Below are positions 62,793-64,000 of a DNA stretch of 64,000 nt, in pieces (the first letter of the stretch is position 1; each line of letters opens with the position of its first letter). Source of the stretch: Candidula unifasciata (taxonomy: Eukaryota > Mollusca > Gastropoda > Stylommatophora > Geomitridae); contig CAJHNH020008532.1 of assembly GCA_905116865.2 (NCBI GenBank), positions 1 to 64,000 of the forward strand. Reading direction: 5' to 3'. A program made the position numbers and the translations under genes. The notes beneath the pieces are model-generated. The model searched no databases. It was not told the origin of the DNA and saw only the letters and a list, made by a program, of their open reading frames with translations.

Positions 62793-64000
62793 AATGTGCT
62801 GTATTTATGAAACATAGGTCACCTCAGACGTAGGTCAGTAGTATTTGGGTCCTAATGAATATTCAGTTGCAGGTGTGCCATGAAACTTGTGGGCTGCATT
62901 TACAAAATATTCTTATTTTAAATATTAACGTTTAAATGAACACTTATTTTAATTAGTATTTAAAGTTTTAAAAAAAAAGCTAAATCTTTATAGAATACTC
63001 TAGATATTCAGGGTTCTTTGCTTTTTTGTTTTTGTTTTTAGTTCTGTCGATGACTTTTCACCTTTCATTTAAAAAGAAAATAATTGCTTTTCAGTAATTG
63101 TTTAATCATTTCTCCTGTGTTCCTTTTCTTTAAGAACATTTCAGATTTTGCCATGGTTAGCTAGGATCCAAACAAACATATCAGGCAACTTCGACTAGAC
63201 AAATCAAAGCCAGTATTAGCCAAACAAAATCACAGTTTTCATTTTGTTGTTCGTCTGACAGTGAGTTGTCCCACTGGCCTTTGCAGATCGGATCAAGACG
63301 TGATTTTAATGCCAGGTTTTGAAACTCAAGTTGTTAAGGTTGATTGCTTTGGTTTCAACCATCTTTTTTTAGGTTGCTGAGGTTGAATGCTTTGGTTTAA
63401 ACCATCTTTTGTCAGGTTGTTTATTCTCATCTTCTGAAACAATGAGCACTATTTAGTAACCAGTTTATTTGCTGTTTTTGATGTAATTTAGAATTGATTT
63501 TATGCTGACTTGTTCTCCTGTGACCTCATTTCTGATTTAGTCTCAATTGCTTACTGCTGCAGCCCTTCTCAGATATGTCATTTCCCGTTTTATGAAGGGC
63601 ATTTAACTCTGTATGGCCAGAAAACAGCACTATTTCACACAAGGCTAAACTTTTTCCTACTTCCTTCCATATTGTTTCACATAATAAATATGCAACTCTT
63701 CAATTACATTGTCCCTACAACTTGTGCAAACATTCAGTCAGGTCCCATTTTGAACTTGCAATAATAGCAGGAACTTTGTGAAGTTCAGGACCAGTATCAC
63801 ATCCCATAAGATTTGTTTCATTTACAAGCTAGGTCAGGTTGAGATTGAAGCATAATGGCACTTTCTTTTCCTCTGTTGTATTTAAACTGACAGTGTGTGT
63901 GTGTGTGTGTGTGTGTGAGCAGAAGAGAGAGAGGGAGAGATGTAATTGTGCTAAAATAATACAGTGATACCTGAGCACCTCAAGTAGAAGGTAAAAGACT
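62793..64000. other. Possible 3' UTR or downstream sequence
   Basis: If exon 26 is terminal, this would be 3' UTR. An aataaa occurs near 63680. A ~60-bp tandem duplication (63330-63418) with gaatgctttggtttaaacca and a (TG)n tract at 63894-63919 are present. No other gene is seen. Confidence 0.4.

Overview
This is animal nuclear DNA, most likely from a mollusc and probably a gastropod. I infer that from the protein (a clear bilaterian RalGAP alpha subunit), from GT-AG introns, from decayed LINE, mariner and tRNA-derived SINE copies, and from a very high minisatellite load. Nothing prokaryotic is present: no operon, no CRISPR array and no intact intron-free gene.

One gene accounts for all the coding sequence I can support. 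It is the + strand gene for the catalytic alpha subunit of the Ral GTPase-activating protein complex (RALGAPA, the counterpart of vertebrate RALGAPA1/RALGAPA2). I could trace 26 exons from 6516 to 62792, about 1,175 codons, covering the C-terminal half or more of the protein. The 5' half lies outside the window on the left. Exons 1-3 hold the Ser/Pro-rich linker and a conserved [13 protein letters not shown] block. Exons 4-19 hold the helical middle region. Exons 20-24 hold the Rap/Ran-GAP catalytic domain with the asparagine thumb in RHIGND at 41095-41097. Exons 25-26 form an apparently alternative C-terminal tail. All exon phases join cleanly except between exons 7 and 8.

The introns are packed with tandem repeats. 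In order these are: a poly-C minisatellite (1-1.7 kb), a 60-bp array (5.3-6.4 kb), arrays around exons 2 and 3 (7.1-9.2 kb), a CT-then-TG tract (9.4-10.7 kb), a 39-bp array (14.0-14.7 kb), a 17/18-bp array (26.0-27.0 kb), a 33-bp array (34.4-35.2 kb), a 19-bp array (39.3-40.2 kb), a 51/58-bp array split by a mariner element (42.0-45.85 kb), a 37-bp array (47.6-48.1 kb), a 31-bp array of about 78 units (49.2-51.65 kb), a 46-bp array (54.2-55.15 kb) and a 48-bp array inside a LINE (60.2-61.0 kb). Several units resemble the splice junction beside them. That suggests repeated local expansion of exon-intron boundary sequence, and it is the most unusual property of the window.

Mobile DNA includes two mariner remnants, about ten LINE fragments (reverse transcriptase C-termini and RNase H domains) and several SINE families. 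All appear dead. I found no convincing new molecular system. The best leads are the junction-derived minisatellites, a stop codon that overlaps a splice donor and could switch the C-terminus, tandem amplification inside transposon coding sequence, and a perfect 24-bp hairpin at 41.7 kb.
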